DNA of 64,000 nucleotides from Phycisphaerales bacterium UBA1161 (GCA_002311745.1 DBZL01000028.1:4123-68122); one strand, 5' to 3'. Positions 24,244 through 32,963 are shown, numbered from the stretch's first letter. Translations and numbers: made by a program. The notes: generated by a model from the sequence alone, not told the origin.

Positions 24244-25179
24244 TTAACCCCGCGGATGATATTTCTTGTGCACCGCTTTCAGGCGGCTCTGGTCGACGTG
24301 GGTGTAAACCTGCGTGGTGCCGATGTCGCTGTGGCCTAGAAGTTCCTGAACGACGCGCAGGTCCGCGCCGCCGCCGATCAGGTGCGTGGCGAAACAGTGA
24401 CGCAGGGTGTGCGGGGAAATCTTGCGCAATAGGCCGCTGGCGCGGCCGTGCTTCTCTACCAACATCCAGAGAGAAATGCGGTCCATGGGCTTGCCGGTGC
24501 GAGAAAGGAACAGGTGCTCATCGGCAGTCTTGGCGAATTTGGGGCGGGATTCCTCGAGATAACGCGTGATGGCTTCCAGGGCGGCTTTGCCGACGGGGAC
24601 GAGACGCTCCTTGGCGCCTTTGCCCAGGACGCGAACCACGCCGACTTGCATATTCAGGTCGCGGATTTTGAGCTGGCATAGTTCGCTGGCCCGCAGGCCG
24701 CTGGCGTAGAGAAGTTCCAGGATGGCCACGTCGCGGGTAAATAGGGGCGAGGCGGGGCTCGGGGCGGAGATCAGTTGATTCACCTGGGCGCGGCTGAGGA
24801 TTTTGGGCAGGGATTGCTCGGGCTTGGGGCGCTCGAGTTGGCGCAGGATGGGCAGGGAGTCGCGGCCGGTGGCCGAGAGGTAACGCAGAAGCGAGCGGAT
24901 GGCGGCCAGGCGGCGGGCCACGGTGCGAGTGGATTTTCCGCGACGGGTTTGGGTCTGCAGATAGTCGCGCAAATCCGCGGCGGTGGCGGAGAGAATCGAC
25001 TTGCCGCGGGTGATGAGGTGGTCGTGCAGGCTTTCCAGGTCGCGGCGGTAGGCGTGGAGGGAGTTTTGGGCCAGGCCGCGTTCAGCGGCCAGATGGAGCA
25101 GAAACTCGTGGATGGGGCGTTGCGGAATGCGTGTGTCGGCGGGCGACCTTGACGTGGAGGCTTGCAGGGGCCGATTCAC
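24244..25179 (-). CDS. xerD: Tyrosine recombinase, XerC/XerD family
   Basis: 311 residues. The N-terminal SAM-like core-binding domain (FLLHLAAERGLAQNSLHAYR) is followed by the catalytic domain with GLRASELCQLKI (first Arg), KGAKERLVPVG (Lys), SPHTLRHCFATHLI (HxxR), LGHSDIGTTQVYTHV (His and nucleophile Tyr). The start is GTG 25179 with AAGGAG upstream. It resembles the chromosomal dimer-resolution enzyme in length and in lacking phage-type extensions, but its context (small unknown genes and an RHH gene) leaves a mobile-element origin open. Confidence 0.88.
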   Translation of the reverse strand: MNRPLQASTSRSPADTRIPQRPIHEFLLHLAAERGLAQNSLHAYRRDLESLHDHLITRGKSILSATAADLRDYLQTQTRRGKSTRTVARRLAAIRSLLRYLSATGRDSLPILRQLERPKPEQSLPKILSRAQVNQLISAPSPASPLFTRDVAILELLYASGLRASELCQLKIRDLNMQVGVVRVLGKGAKERLVPVGKAALEAITRYLEESRPKFAKTADEHLFLSRTGKPMDRISLWMLVEKHGRASGLLRKISPHTLRHCFATHLIGGGADLRVVQELLGHSDIGTTQVYTHVDQSRLKAVHKKYHPRG

Positions 25180-25369
25180 TGCGCCGCTCCTTTTTTGGGG
25201 CGCTCAACTGCCGCATTCTACGCTCGACACGCAGTTCCAAGTAGGTGGGGCAGGCCTTGAACCGGCCGAAGCAGAACTTGAAAGCATGGGACAGATCATC
25301 CAGGCGAAAGTGTGCCGCGCAGCGGGGATCAGCGCGATTGAGGAATGGACAATGGCCTCGGTTGGGCAT
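25082..25369 (-). CDS. Small Cys-containing protein of unknown function
   Basis: 95 residues beginning MPNRGHCPFLNRADPRCAAH then FRLDDLSHAFKFCFGRFKAC. The CPFLNR-x5-C-x2-H-x13-C-x6-CPTYLEL pattern looks like a small planctomycete family I recall, perhaps metal-binding. Its 3' end overlaps the 5' end of the Xer gene by 98 bases in another frame. Either the true C-terminus is shorter or the overlap is real. The start is uncertain. Confidence 0.55.
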   Translation of the reverse strand: MPNRGHCPFLNRADPRCAAHFRLDDLSHAFKFCFGRFKACPTYLELRVERRMRQLSAPKKERRSESAPASLHVKVARRHTHSATPHPRVSAPSGR

Positions 25370-25485
25370 GCGTCGTCCCCGTTCATCGGCCCGCATTAGT
25401 GCGCAACGTGACTTTCCCGCGCAGGTGGGGCTTATCGGACGCGGGGCAAAGAGGGGGAGACAAGGAGACAAGACAAAGCAGGGCA

Positions 25486-25725
25486 TCACGCTGCGGCGAC
25501 GGATTCGTCCGCGGGGAGCTCGGGGAGGCGTTTGGATTGCAGGCAGACGGCCAGGAACAGGTGCCGCAGGCGATCAACCGGCTGGCGATCCAGAAACTCG
25601 GGCGTGAAATCCAGAGGGAACGAGGCGGGGAATAGCTGTAATTGACGCAAGAGGGTCGGCTTGTCCATGCCGGACACCAACTTGATCAACTGCTCAACCT
25701 GATCGGACTGCGACATCGTGTTCAT
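25486..25725 (-). CDS. Small conserved protein of unknown function
   Basis: 79 residues: LVSGMDKPTLLRQLQLFPAS then FPLDFTPEFLDRQPVDRLRH, a Leu-rich helical protein without signal or membrane segment. The FPLDFTPEFLDR part is of a type seen in planctomycete genomes (memory). It belongs to a leftward run of small genes ahead of the Xer gene. Confidence 0.6.
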   Translation of the reverse strand: MNTMSQSDQVEQLIKLVSGMDKPTLLRQLQLFPASFPLDFTPEFLDRQPVDRLRHLFLAVCLQSKRLPELPADESVAAA

Positions 25726-25776
25726 TCCGCGATTCTAGACGTGCTGGGCGCGTCGAAGTTTGAAGAAATCTTATTT

Positions 25777-26232
25777 TTAACAAAAAAAATCGATGAGCGT
25801 TCCTCTGCGAGTGATATCGGGCTGGCGCACGACGATCTTTATCTTAGGCGGGATCGGCGCGGGTTGCTGCCAGGGGAGCAGTTTCCAGGGCGGTTGGGGT
25901 CCGGCGGGGAGGGTGCTCTTGCTGCTCTTGTGGCAATCATCGGGCGGACAGGGCTGGGGTTGGTAGAGCGGCGCGGGATGGAGCACGGGCCGGGGTTCAT
26001 AGCGCGGGGTCGGATGGAGCACCGGGCGTGGGAGGTACCGCGGCTCGGGCGTCAGCACGGGGCCGGACCGGGCCGGGCATGGGCCAACGGCCCCGCCGTG
26101 CTCGCCTTGGCCGACGCCCGCCGCCTTATCGGCGTTGGCCATGGCGCGGCGCAGCAACTGGACCAGTTGAAGCTGCATGACGGCGACCGCCAATGCGGGA
26201 TTGAACGAGTTAGACAGCGCGCTAGCCTGCAC
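25777..26232 (-). CDS. Proline-rich repeat protein of unknown function
   Basis: 151 residues from GTG 26232. A helical N-terminus (ALAVAVMQLQLVQLLRRAMA) is followed by tandem 10-12 residue units of the form RYxPRPVLHPxP (residues about 65-95), then a second conserved block PPWKLLPWQQPAP and a C-terminal IKIVVRQPDITRRGTLIDFF. The regular Pro pattern and the conserved tail argue that it is a real gene. No signal peptide; function unknown. Confidence 0.55.
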   Translation of the reverse strand: MQASALSNSFNPALAVAVMQLQLVQLLRRAMANADKAAGVGQGEHGGAVGPCPARSGPVLTPEPRYLPRPVLHPTPRYEPRPVLHPAPLYQPQPCPPDDCHKSSKSTLPAGPQPPWKLLPWQQPAPIPPKIKIVVRQPDITRRGTLIDFFC

Positions 26233-26422
26233 GCGCGGCTATCAGCAAACACCGCGGCCAGGGCGAGGGCCGCTTGCGGCGGCAATAAAAATCGCCCGGA
26301 TATTGCGAGCGGCTTTTAAATCTGCGATTTAATCGACGCGATGTGAAAACGGTCCGTTTATGACGGATGATGTGCCAAGGCAACGGCGCGGCCGCGGATT
26401 GTCGGCCGGGCGAAACGGGAAC

Positions 26423-27466
26423 ATGAACAGCGACGAATTGGATTTCGAGTTGCCGCCGGAACTGATCGCGCAAACCCCAGCGCCAAAGCGGTGTGCCTCG
26501 CATTTGTTGCACTACCGGCGCGGCGACCGATCGATCCGACATTCTCGTTTTTCGGACGTTCCCGGGTTGCTTGAGCGCGGCGACGTGCTGGTGTTCAACG
26601 ACGCCAAGGTGATCCCCGCGCGGTTTGGTCTGCGCAAAAGCAGCGGCGGGCGCATCGACGGTCTTTTTTTGGCTCAGGAGCGGCCGGGACGCTGGCGGGT
26701 CCTGCTGCGAAATCTGGGCGATGCGCCGGTTGGAACGACGTTGGCGTTTGAATCTGATCCGGCCGTCACCGCGACGATCGCCTGGACGGGAGGCGAGGGG
26801 GAATTTGGGCTGGATATCTCGGCGGATGTGCCGGCCCTTGAACTGTTGGAGCGGCTGGGCCGGATGCCTCTGCCGCCGTACATCAAGAGGAAGAAGGGGA
26901 TTGATCGGCGCGACGACCTGGATCGCGAGCGTTATCAGACGGTTTACGCCGCCGCGCCCGGGGCCGTCGCCGCACCGACGGCGGGTTTGCATTTCACGCC
27001 GCAGCTTCTGGCGGAACTGGACGAAGCGGGGATCGAGCGTGTGACGATCACCCTGGATGTGGGGCTGGGCACGTTCAAGCCCATTACCACCGCGACGCTC
27101 GAAGCACATGTGATGCACGCGGAGGCGTATTCAATCGGCGCAGGCGCGGCAGCGGCATTGAATCGCGCCAAAACGGACAGACGCCGCATCATCGCCGTGG
27201 GCACGACCAGCGCTCGGGTGCTGGAGAGCCAGCCGGAAGATGCGCCGTTTGCCCAAAAGCGCGGCGAAACGGACCTCTTCATTTATCCGCCGTACCGTTG
27301 GAAGCACGTGGGGGGATTGATCACGAATTTTCATTTGCCGCGGAGCACGCTGATCGCCCTGGTGGCGGCGATGACGGGGCTGGACGAGCAAAGACGGATT
27401 TATGGGGAGGCGATCGAACAGAAGTACCGGTTCTTCAGCTATGGGGACGCGATGTTGATCGAGTAA
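26423..27466 (+). CDS. queA: S-adenosylmethionine:tRNA ribosyltransferase-isomerase
   Basis: QueA moves the ribosyl part of SAM onto 7-aminomethyl-7-deazaguanine in tRNA, the penultimate step of queuosine synthesis. 347 residues with FELPPELIAQTPAPKR at the start, VLVFNDAKVIPAR, GRMPLPPYIKR, YQTVYAAAPGAVAAPTAGLH, VGLGTFKPI, RIIAVGTTSARVLES and ITNFHLPRSTL. Start ATG 26423 was chosen because the conserved N-terminus begins there; the frame is open from 26360. Tgt and other queuosine genes are not nearby. Confidence 0.95.
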   Translation: MNSDELDFELPPELIAQTPAPKRCASHLLHYRRGDRSIRHSRFSDVPGLLERGDVLVFNDAKVIPARFGLRKSSGGRIDGLFLAQERPGRWRVLLRNLGDAPVGTTLAFESDPAVTATIAWTGGEGEFGLDISADVPALELLERLGRMPLPPYIKRKKGIDRRDDLDRERYQTVYAAAPGAVAAPTAGLHFTPQLLAELDEAGIERVTITLDVGLGTFKPITTATLEAHVMHAEAYSIGAGAAAALNRAKTDRRRIIAVGTTSARVLESQPEDAPFAQKRGETDLFIYPPYRWKHVGGLITNFHLPRSTLIALVAAMTGLDEQRRIYGEAIEQKYRFFSYGDAMLIE

Positions 27467-27478
27467 TAAAAGAAAAGA

Positions 27479-27510
27479 CCGGCTCGAGGACGAGCCGGCT
27501 CACTTGAGAA
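27479..27510 (-). terminator. Intrinsic terminator of lepB
   Basis: A perfect 8-bp stem CCGGCTCG / CGAGCCGG with a 4-base loop (27479-27498). Read leftward it runs into TCTTTTCTTTTATT (down to about 27465), so it fits the end of lepB and may also serve queA, whose stop is 13 bases away. Confidence 0.75.
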
Positions 27511-27537
27511 CGTTACAACGCTTGGAGTTGGGGCGGG

Positions 27538-28554
27538 TTATTTGAAGATGCGCCAGCGTTCGGGGGGCCAGAGGATGGCGACGACGCGGCCGCCGATCTG
27601 ATCGCGCGGCAGGGCGCCGGGCTGGTGGCCGTTGATCGAGGGCCAGAAACGAGCATCCCCCGAATGCTCGCTGTTGTCGCCCAGGAGGAAATACTCATCG
27701 GTGGCCAGATGGATGGGGTTTCCCCAGCAGCCATTGCCGGCGTTGACGGGATCGGGGGCGGTGAGCCACTGGTTTCGGTTGTCCATGGGCACATAGGGGG
27801 CAATCCCCGAAGGCAGGGGCGTCAGCGTGCCGTTGATCAACAGGCCGTCGCCGGTGATCTCCACCGTGTCGCCCGGCAGGCCGACGACGCGCTTGAACAC
27901 CTGGTATTCCTCACGGGGATAGTAGGGGTTCTTGATGACGACAATGTCCCAGCGGGCAAACGGCCAATTCCTGCGTTCGAGGAACACGTCGGTGGTGTTG
28001 ACGGTGGGGCTCATGCTGCCGGTGGGCGAGTAGCAGATCTCGAAATAATTGTTCCGCAGATAATCGTAGGCCGCGTGCTGCCAGATCAGCGCTGCCACAG
28101 CCAGGACAACGCCGCCGACATAGTGAAGGGCGGGATCGCCCAGGATCGACCGGGGCGAGTGCCGTCCGCAGCGGATCGCGTCGAGCAAATGCGCCAATTG
28201 CAGGGCGGCGGCCAGGGGCAGGAGAACGACCAGCGTGGCCACGAACGGCGGGGAAATAACGGCTTTGACGGCGGCCGCAACGGCGGTGGGAACAAGCAGG
28301 GTCCACAGAAGCGCGCGGCCGGGATAGCCGGCAATCAGATGGCCCGCGCCCGGCCACAGCAGGGCGGCACACACAGCCAAGAACCCTTTGCCCGCGGTGG
28401 TGTCGGGCCGGTGGGCAGCGGCCTGGGGCGTTGTCCAGGGGAAATCGCTGGGCAGCATATCCGGTGACATCGCGGCAGGCGGCTTGATCTCGACGTGCGG
28501 CTGTGCCTGGGCAGATGATCCGAGCACAGCGGGCGGCGAAGCGGAAAGATCCAT
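27538..28554 (-). CDS. lepB: Signal peptidase I
   Basis: A 338-residue type I signal peptidase (S26A). An unusually long N-terminal half holds several membrane helices (residues about 45-165) before the catalytic part. Nucleophile Ser is in SPTGSMSPT and general-base Lys in FKRVVGLPGDTVEI. YFLLGDNSEHSGDARFWP is the conserved GDN box. Start ATG 28554 has GGAGGGG directly upstream; the frame is also open to 28575. It follows the ftsI gene on the same strand after a 257-base gap. Confidence 0.93.
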   Translation of the reverse strand: MDLSASPPAVLGSSAQAQPHVEIKPPAAMSPDMLPSDFPWTTPQAAAHRPDTTAGKGFLAVCAALLWPGAGHLIAGYPGRALLWTLLVPTAVAAAVKAVISPPFVATLVVLLPLAAALQLAHLLDAIRCGRHSPRSILGDPALHYVGGVVLAVAALIWQHAAYDYLRNNYFEICYSPTGSMSPTVNTTDVFLERRNWPFARWDIVVIKNPYYPREEYQVFKRVVGLPGDTVEITGDGLLINGTLTPLPSGIAPYVPMDNRNQWLTAPDPVNAGNGCWGNPIHLATDEYFLLGDNSEHSGDARFWPSINGHQPGALPRDQIGGRVVAILWPPERWRIFK

Positions 28555-28572
28555 TTGCCCCTCCGTTAGAAA

Positions 28573-28622
28573 CACCGGGATAGACCACGGGATAGGCCGC
28601 GGGACAGACCGCGGGGATGGCC
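28573..28622. repeat. Short tandem repeat upstream of lepB
   Basis: About four units of a 12-base motif CCRCGGGAYAGR just ahead of the lepB start. It may mark replication slippage or a binding site. Confidence 0.55.
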
Positions 28623-28811
28623 GTCCTCAAACAATGCCCCAGGAGCGGCCATGGGTCAAATGGGCGGCGACAGCATCGGGCCGGTTAAACGGCGGCAGCG
28701 CGAGTTTGGGGTGTCTTTGCGGCTGGATGGGCCGAGGGATGGCCATTCCTCGGCTTTCGCCGAACGAAGACACACTACACCGTTGCCGCGGATAATCGAG
28801 CAGCGGCGCTG

Positions 28812-30653
28812 TTATTGTTCGTCGTCATTTTGGCGCGGGGCGCCGAAATTGCGGTCGGTGTAGGCCTTGTCGCTGTAGTCAAAAAGGACGTTGGCGACCT
28901 GCGGGGGCGGCAGCGGAAGCTCTGGGGATGCCGGAACATCGAGATAGGTCAGGGCCCGCTCGAGGAAATGGCAGGCGCCGGGGGCGGCGACCAGGCCGCC
29001 GTAGTGGGCGATCGACTTGTCCGGTTCGTGAATGACAAGGGCGATGACCAACTTGGGATTCTCATACGGGGCCATGGCGATGAAGCTGCTGTTGAACTTG
29101 GTATCGCTGTAGCCGTGGCCCTCGGCGATGTGGGCGGTGCCGGTTTTTCCGGCGATGTTCCAGAGGCGGCTGCGCGTGCCGCGGGCGGTGCCGCGGATGA
29201 CCACGTCGCACAGGATTCGCCGCATCAGGGCGGCGGTTTGCGGGTCGATCGCCTGGGGCAGGGAATCGAAATCGGGGCGCTTCTGGCGTGCGATCACGCC
29301 GCCGTCGCTGGCGACCGTGCCCAGGACGATGCGTGGCGTGACCAGGCGTCCGCCGTTGGCGATCGCGCAAAACCCCCGCGCCATCTGCAGGGGCGTGACC
29401 ATGATTTCATACCCCTGGGCGACGGATTCGGTGCTGTAGTGGTTCCACTTGGACAGGGGATTGACCTTCCCGCCGTTTTCGCCGGGCAGGTCGATGCCGG
29501 TGGGGCGGCCGAAACCAAAGGAGGTGACGGCGCGGCAGAGGCGCGTATTGCCCATGCGTTCGGCGAGCTGGGACATGAGGATGTTGCTGGATTTGACCAA
29601 GCCATCCCAGGTGCAGAGGTTGCCGTAATGATGCACGTCCGAGACCGCTCGGCCGTAGGGCGTGTGCCAGGTAATGCCGGGGATGGTCCACATCTCCCAG
29701 GGCGTGGTGATGTGCCACATCAGGGCGGGCGTGGCGTAGAACGGCTTGAAGGTTGAGCCGGGCTCGTACGGTGCGACCAGGGCGGTGTTGCGGCGGATTT
29801 CGGGGGTGGAATCGCTCAGCGTCTGCGGATTGAACGTGGGGTAATTGGCCAGGGCCAGGACGTCGCCGGTGAACGGGTCCAAGACGACGACTTCGCCGCG
29901 CTTGGCTTTGAAATGCTCGACTGAGTCGCGCAATTCCTGCTCGGCGATCATTTGGAGATTGGCGTCGATGGCCAGGACCAGGTGCTGGCCGTGCTGGGGC
30001 GGCAGGTAGTCATCCGCGGCGACGCCGATGGGCCGGCGGCGGGCATCCTTGGTCTGCCGTTCCCACCCGGGCTGGCCGCAAAGCAGCTTATCGTATTTCA
30101 GTTCCAGGCCGTCCAGGCCAGCGCCATCCGCGCCGCAGCCGCCCAGCACGTGGGCGGCCAGGGACCCCATCGGATAGCAGCGGGCGCTGCCGGTGACGAT
30201 CCCCACGCCGGGGATGTTCAGGGCCTGAATTTGGGCAACGGCCGAGTCGTCCAGGTTGTCGGCGATCTTGACGAATCGGCTGACGGCGCGGTCGCCCAGA
30301 AGCTTGGCCAGGGTAAACGGGTCCTTGTCGATGATGGTCCCGAGCTTGGCCAGGGCCTGATCCATCTCGACGAGGCTGTGGCCGTCTTCCTGGTAGCAAT
30401 CCTGCATGAACTTGGGGTCGACGAACAGGCTTCGGGTCTGGACGGTGCCGGCCATGATCAAGCCGTTGCGGTCCCAGATGTCGCCGCGGCGGGCGGGGAG
30501 GACGAGGTTCTGGTGCTGCTGGCGGTCGGCACGGACGATGGTCTGCTCGCGGCCGTAGGTCTGTAGATAGGCCACGCGGCCGGTCAAGGCGATGAACGCC
30601 GCGACAATGGCGTAAAGGATGACGGCGGATCGAATGGTGGAAAAGTGACTCAT
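28812..30653 (-). CDS. ftsI: Peptidoglycan transpeptidase FtsI (PBP3-like)
   Basis: A 613-residue class B penicillin-binding protein for septal peptidoglycan. One N-terminal membrane anchor (AVILYAIVAAFIALTGRVAY), pedestal domain starting LPARRGDIWDRNGL, transpeptidase with SxxK in GSTFKPF, SxN in KSSNILMSQ and KTG in AGKTGTAH. The order matches FtsI/Spo VD without a PASTA tail. It lies downstream of ftsL in the division cluster, separated from it by a palindromic repeat. An intact PBP shows that this organism makes peptidoglycan. Confidence 0.95.
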   Translation of the reverse strand: MSHFSTIRSAVILYAIVAAFIALTGRVAYLQTYGREQTIVRADRQQHQNLVLPARRGDIWDRNGLIMAGTVQTRSLFVDPKFMQDCYQEDGHSLVEMDQALAKLGTIIDKDPFTLAKLLGDRAVSRFVKIADNLDDSAVAQIQALNIPGVGIVTGSARCYPMGSLAAHVLGGCGADGAGLDGLELKYDKLLCGQPGWERQTKDARRRPIGVAADDYLPPQHGQHLVLAIDANLQMIAEQELRDSVEHFKAKRGEVVVLDPFTGDVLALANYPTFNPQTLSDSTPEIRRNTALVAPYEPGSTFKPFYATPALMWHITTPWEMWTIPGITWHTPYGRAVSDVHHYGNLCTWDGLVKSSNILMSQLAERMGNTRLCRAVTSFGFGRPTGIDLPGENGGKVNPLSKWNHYSTESVAQGYEIMVTPLQMARGFCAIANGGRLVTPRIVLGTVASDGGVIARQKRPDFDSLPQAIDPQTAALMRRILCDVVIRGTARGTRSRLWNIAGKTGTAHIAEGHGYSDTKFNSSFIAMAPYENPKLVIALVIHEPDKSIAHYGGLVAAPGACHFLERALTYLDVPASPELPLPPPQVANVLFDYSDKAYTDRNFGAPRQNDDEQ

Positions 30654-30728
30654 CGTGCGCGCAGGGCGTCCGATAAATCATCGGCCCAGAAGGCCATGGA
30701 GCACGAAAAAAAGCAGCAACCACCTCGG

Positions 30729-30780
30729 CCCCTCACCCTCACCCTCTCCCCACGAGTACGTGGGGCGAGGGGATGGGGAG
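30729..30780. repeat. Palindromic repeat (family P1) between ftsL and ftsI
   Basis: CCCCTCACCCTCACCCTCTC followed by the stem CCCCACGAGTACGTGGGG and GAGGGGATGGGG. It is a member of the family also seen at 6255, 6359, 57402 and 60986. Its last bases overlap the ftsL stop codon. Confidence 0.85.
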
Positions 30781-31074
30781 TCATTCCTCGGCGTTGGCTT
30801 GGGCATCGAGGTCTTCGATCCAGAGGCGCTTGGGGGATTTAACGGTGGGGTTGGCCAACTTGAGGTCCTGGCCCTTGAGGTTGGCGGCGATGGCGTTGGG
30901 GGCGGTGCAAACGGCGATGTTCAATTGCTGGTTCCACAACTGCGCTTGGGTGGCCTGGATTTGGTTGTGCAATTCGTTGGTCTGGAAGGTGAGATTGAGA
31001 TGCTCCTGACGCAGTTGCAGGAGGACGACGGCCGTCGCCAAGCCGCCCATTAGGCATAAAAGGATTTTGGCCAT
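30781..31074 (-). CDS. ftsL: FtsL-like division protein
   Basis: A 97-residue bitopic protein: short N-terminus, one helix (ILLCLMGGLATAVVLLQL), then an extracytoplasmic coiled-coil-like segment (LTFQTNELHNQIQATQAQLW). Size, topology and place directly upstream of ftsI are those of FtsL; the sequence itself is poorly conserved in this family, so the name rests on context. Start ATG 31074. Confidence 0.75.
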   Translation of the reverse strand: MAKILLCLMGGLATAVVLLQLRQEHLNLTFQTNELHNQIQATQAQLWNQQLNIAVCTAPNAIAANLKGQDLKLANPTVKSPKRLWIEDLDAQANAEE

Positions 31075-31084
31075 GGCCCGGTCC

Positions 31085-31963
31085 CTAGTCTGCCGAAGCC
31101 ACCGGCCTGAAGGGAAGCCGCAGCTTGGCGCCGGGCAGAACCACATCGTGATCCTGGCCCTTGAGGATGCTGCGGTTCAGCTCCTTGATGGCGTCGACGG
31201 CGGTGGGGTCGCCGAGCTGGTCATTGGCGATGCGCCACAGGCTGTCGCCAGCCTGAACGGTGTAGAAATAATGCCCTGAGGGTGCTTCCGCGGACGGTGC
31301 GGCGGGAGCGGCGGGGGTTGATGGGGCGGCGGTGGCTTGGGCACGCGTGGGGATGACATAGCTTTGCCCGACGACCACGTAGTCGGGGTCATCCTGCAAG
31401 GAGGGATTGGCGTTGATGATGGCCTGGCGATTGGCCTTGGTGTTTGCCCCCAAGAGCCTTGCAGCCATTCGGGAGACGGAGTCGCCGCTTTGGGCCTTGT
31501 AGGTTTTCATCGAGGCCGCGGGGGCTGGCGCGTCGGCGGTGGAGGTGGGGTCGGCTGGGACGATCTCTTCACCGTGCTGGCGAGCGGCTTTCCTGAGGGC
31601 GTCGTCCGGGCTGGGCGCATCGGCGCCGGCTACCTGATCGGGCTTGGATGGCGCCGGCGTGACGGACGAGGGTTGTTGATCCGGATTGGCCCGCGCGGAC
31701 GGAATCACCGGGCTGGGAGCGGGGTTAAGCTCATCGCGGGTGGGGACGGGTTGTTTGGGCGGCGCATCGGCCGGGGTCACCATGGTGATGGGTGGATTGG
31801 CCGTTCCGGGGGAGTTGACGGCGGCTCGCACGGCGGAGGCGGCGCCGGACAGAGCCGCCTGGGGTGGCTCCATCGCCGAGCGGAAATGGTCGGAGAGCAA
31901 AATCCCAATCACGATGATGAAGGCCAGCCCCACCAGCAGGCCGATCTTGGTTTCTCGCGTCAT
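31085..31963 (-). CDS. LysM-domain membrane protein in the division cluster
   Basis: 292 residues: N-terminal membrane helix (IGLLVGLAFIIVIGILLSDH), a long Pro/Ala/Ser-rich spacer, then two LysM peptidoglycan-binding modules (KTYKAQSGDSVSRMAARLLG near residue 150 and FYTVQAGDSLWRIANDQLG near 235). GAGG precedes ATG 31963. It is placed between rsmH and ftsL, where most bacteria have nothing, so a role in cell-wall synthesis or division is likely (inference). Confidence 0.85.
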   Translation of the reverse strand: MTRETKIGLLVGLAFIIVIGILLSDHFRSAMEPPQAALSGAASAVRAAVNSPGTANPPITMVTPADAPPKQPVPTRDELNPAPSPVIPSARANPDQQPSSVTPAPSKPDQVAGADAPSPDDALRKAARQHGEEIVPADPTSTADAPAPAASMKTYKAQSGDSVSRMAARLLGANTKANRQAIINANPSLQDDPDYVVVGQSYVIPTRAQATAAPSTPAAPAAPSAEAPSGHYFYTVQAGDSLWRIANDQLGDPTAVDAIKELNRSILKGQDHDVVLPGAKLRLPFRPVASAD

Positions 31964-31980
31964 AACTGCCTCGAAAACGA

Positions 31981-32066
31981 GTTGCTGGTTGCTAGTTGCT
32001 AGTTGCTGGTTGAAATGCTTGGCTAGCAACTAGCAACTAGCAACTAGCAACTAGCAACGAGCAACT
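31981..32066. repeat. Inverted array of GTTGCTA units
   Basis: A left arm of about four GTTGCTA/GTTGCTG units (31981-32011) faces a right arm of about six complementary units (32023-32066) across an 11-base spacer. It could form a long hairpin in the mRNA between rsmH and the LysM gene. The array supplies the last codons and the stop of rsmH. Confidence 0.9.
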
Positions 32067-32963
32067 CTTTTTTACTGCGACACGCATCTTGGCGGAGCGG
32101 GATCGGGGATTGCAGGCCATTTCTTCGGGGGTGGGGGTGAGGGGCTTTTTCGTGAGGATGCTCATGACCCCGGTCTTCTCCAACGACCCAAACGCCTGCT
32201 TGACGGCCCGATCCTCCGTCGATTGGAAGCTGATCACCGCGATGCGTCCGCCGGCCGCCAACGCGGCTGGGGCCTCTCGCAGCAACGCGGTCAGATTCTC
32301 CATCTCCCGGTTGACCGCCATCCTCAAGGCCAAAAAGGTCCGGGTGGCGGGATCAATCCGCACGGGTCCAGCCCAACGCGGAATCGCCGAGCGGACCAGC
32401 TCGGCAAGGGCTTCTGTGGTTTTGATCGGCGAAACTTCCCGCGATTCGACAATCTTTCTGGCGATTCGCCGCGAATAACGCTCCTGTGCGAGTTCGTATA
32501 GGACGCGCGCCAGCTCGGATTCGGGGAGATGATTGACGAGATCGGCGGCGGTCCGCGGCAAGTCCGGGTCCAAACGCATGTCCAGCGGCATGGGTTGATC
32601 GAAGCTCAATCCGTAAGCGGGGTCGAACAATTGATTGGTGCTGACGCCCAGATCGGCCAGAATGCCGTGCACCTGGTCCCGGCCGACCTCGGCCAGCACT
32701 TGTTTAAGCTGGGAAAAGTTGGCGTGAAACAGCCGTGTGGGGCAGGCAGAAGCTTTGAGGCGATCGGCGGCGTAGCGTAAATTTCGCGGGTCGGCCTCCA
32801 GACCAATGAGCAAGCCGGTCTGGCCCAGGCGCTGGGCGATGGCCAGGGCGTGGCCGCCGCGGCCCAGGGTGCAATCCACAAACGTCTGCCCCGGGCCCGG
32901 AGCCAAGTAGTTCAGGACCTGACCCAGCAGGACCGGCTCATGACCTTCCGGCGGCAAGAGCAT
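32037..32963 (-). CDS. rsmH: 16S rRNA (cytosine1402-N4)-methyltransferase
   Basis: RsmH/MraW, 308 residues. SAM-binding site FVDCTLGRGGHALAIAQRLG, GILADLGVSTNQLFD, PLDMRLDP, LRMAVNREMENL and the C-terminal NPRSRSAKMRVAV. In ISFQSTEDRAVKQAF the usual His of ISFHSLEDR is Gln. The last residues (KKSCSLLVASC) are coded by a repeat array. The start codon is an ATG about 40 bases from the end of the long gap after mraZ. Confidence 0.94.
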   Translation of the reverse strand: MLLPPEGHEPVLLGQVLNYLAPGPGQTFVDCTLGRGGHALAIAQRLGQTGLLIGLEADPRNLRYAADRLKASACPTRLFHANFSQLKQVLAEVGRDQVHGILADLGVSTNQLFDPAYGLSFDQPMPLDMRLDPDLPRTAADLVNHLPESELARVLYELAQERYSRRIARKIVESREVSPIKTTEALAELVRSAIPRWAGPVRIDPATRTFLALRMAVNREMENLTALLREAPAALAAGGRIAVISFQSTEDRAVKQAFGSLEKTGVMSILTKKPLTPTPEEMACNPRSRSAKMRVAVKKSCSLLVASC

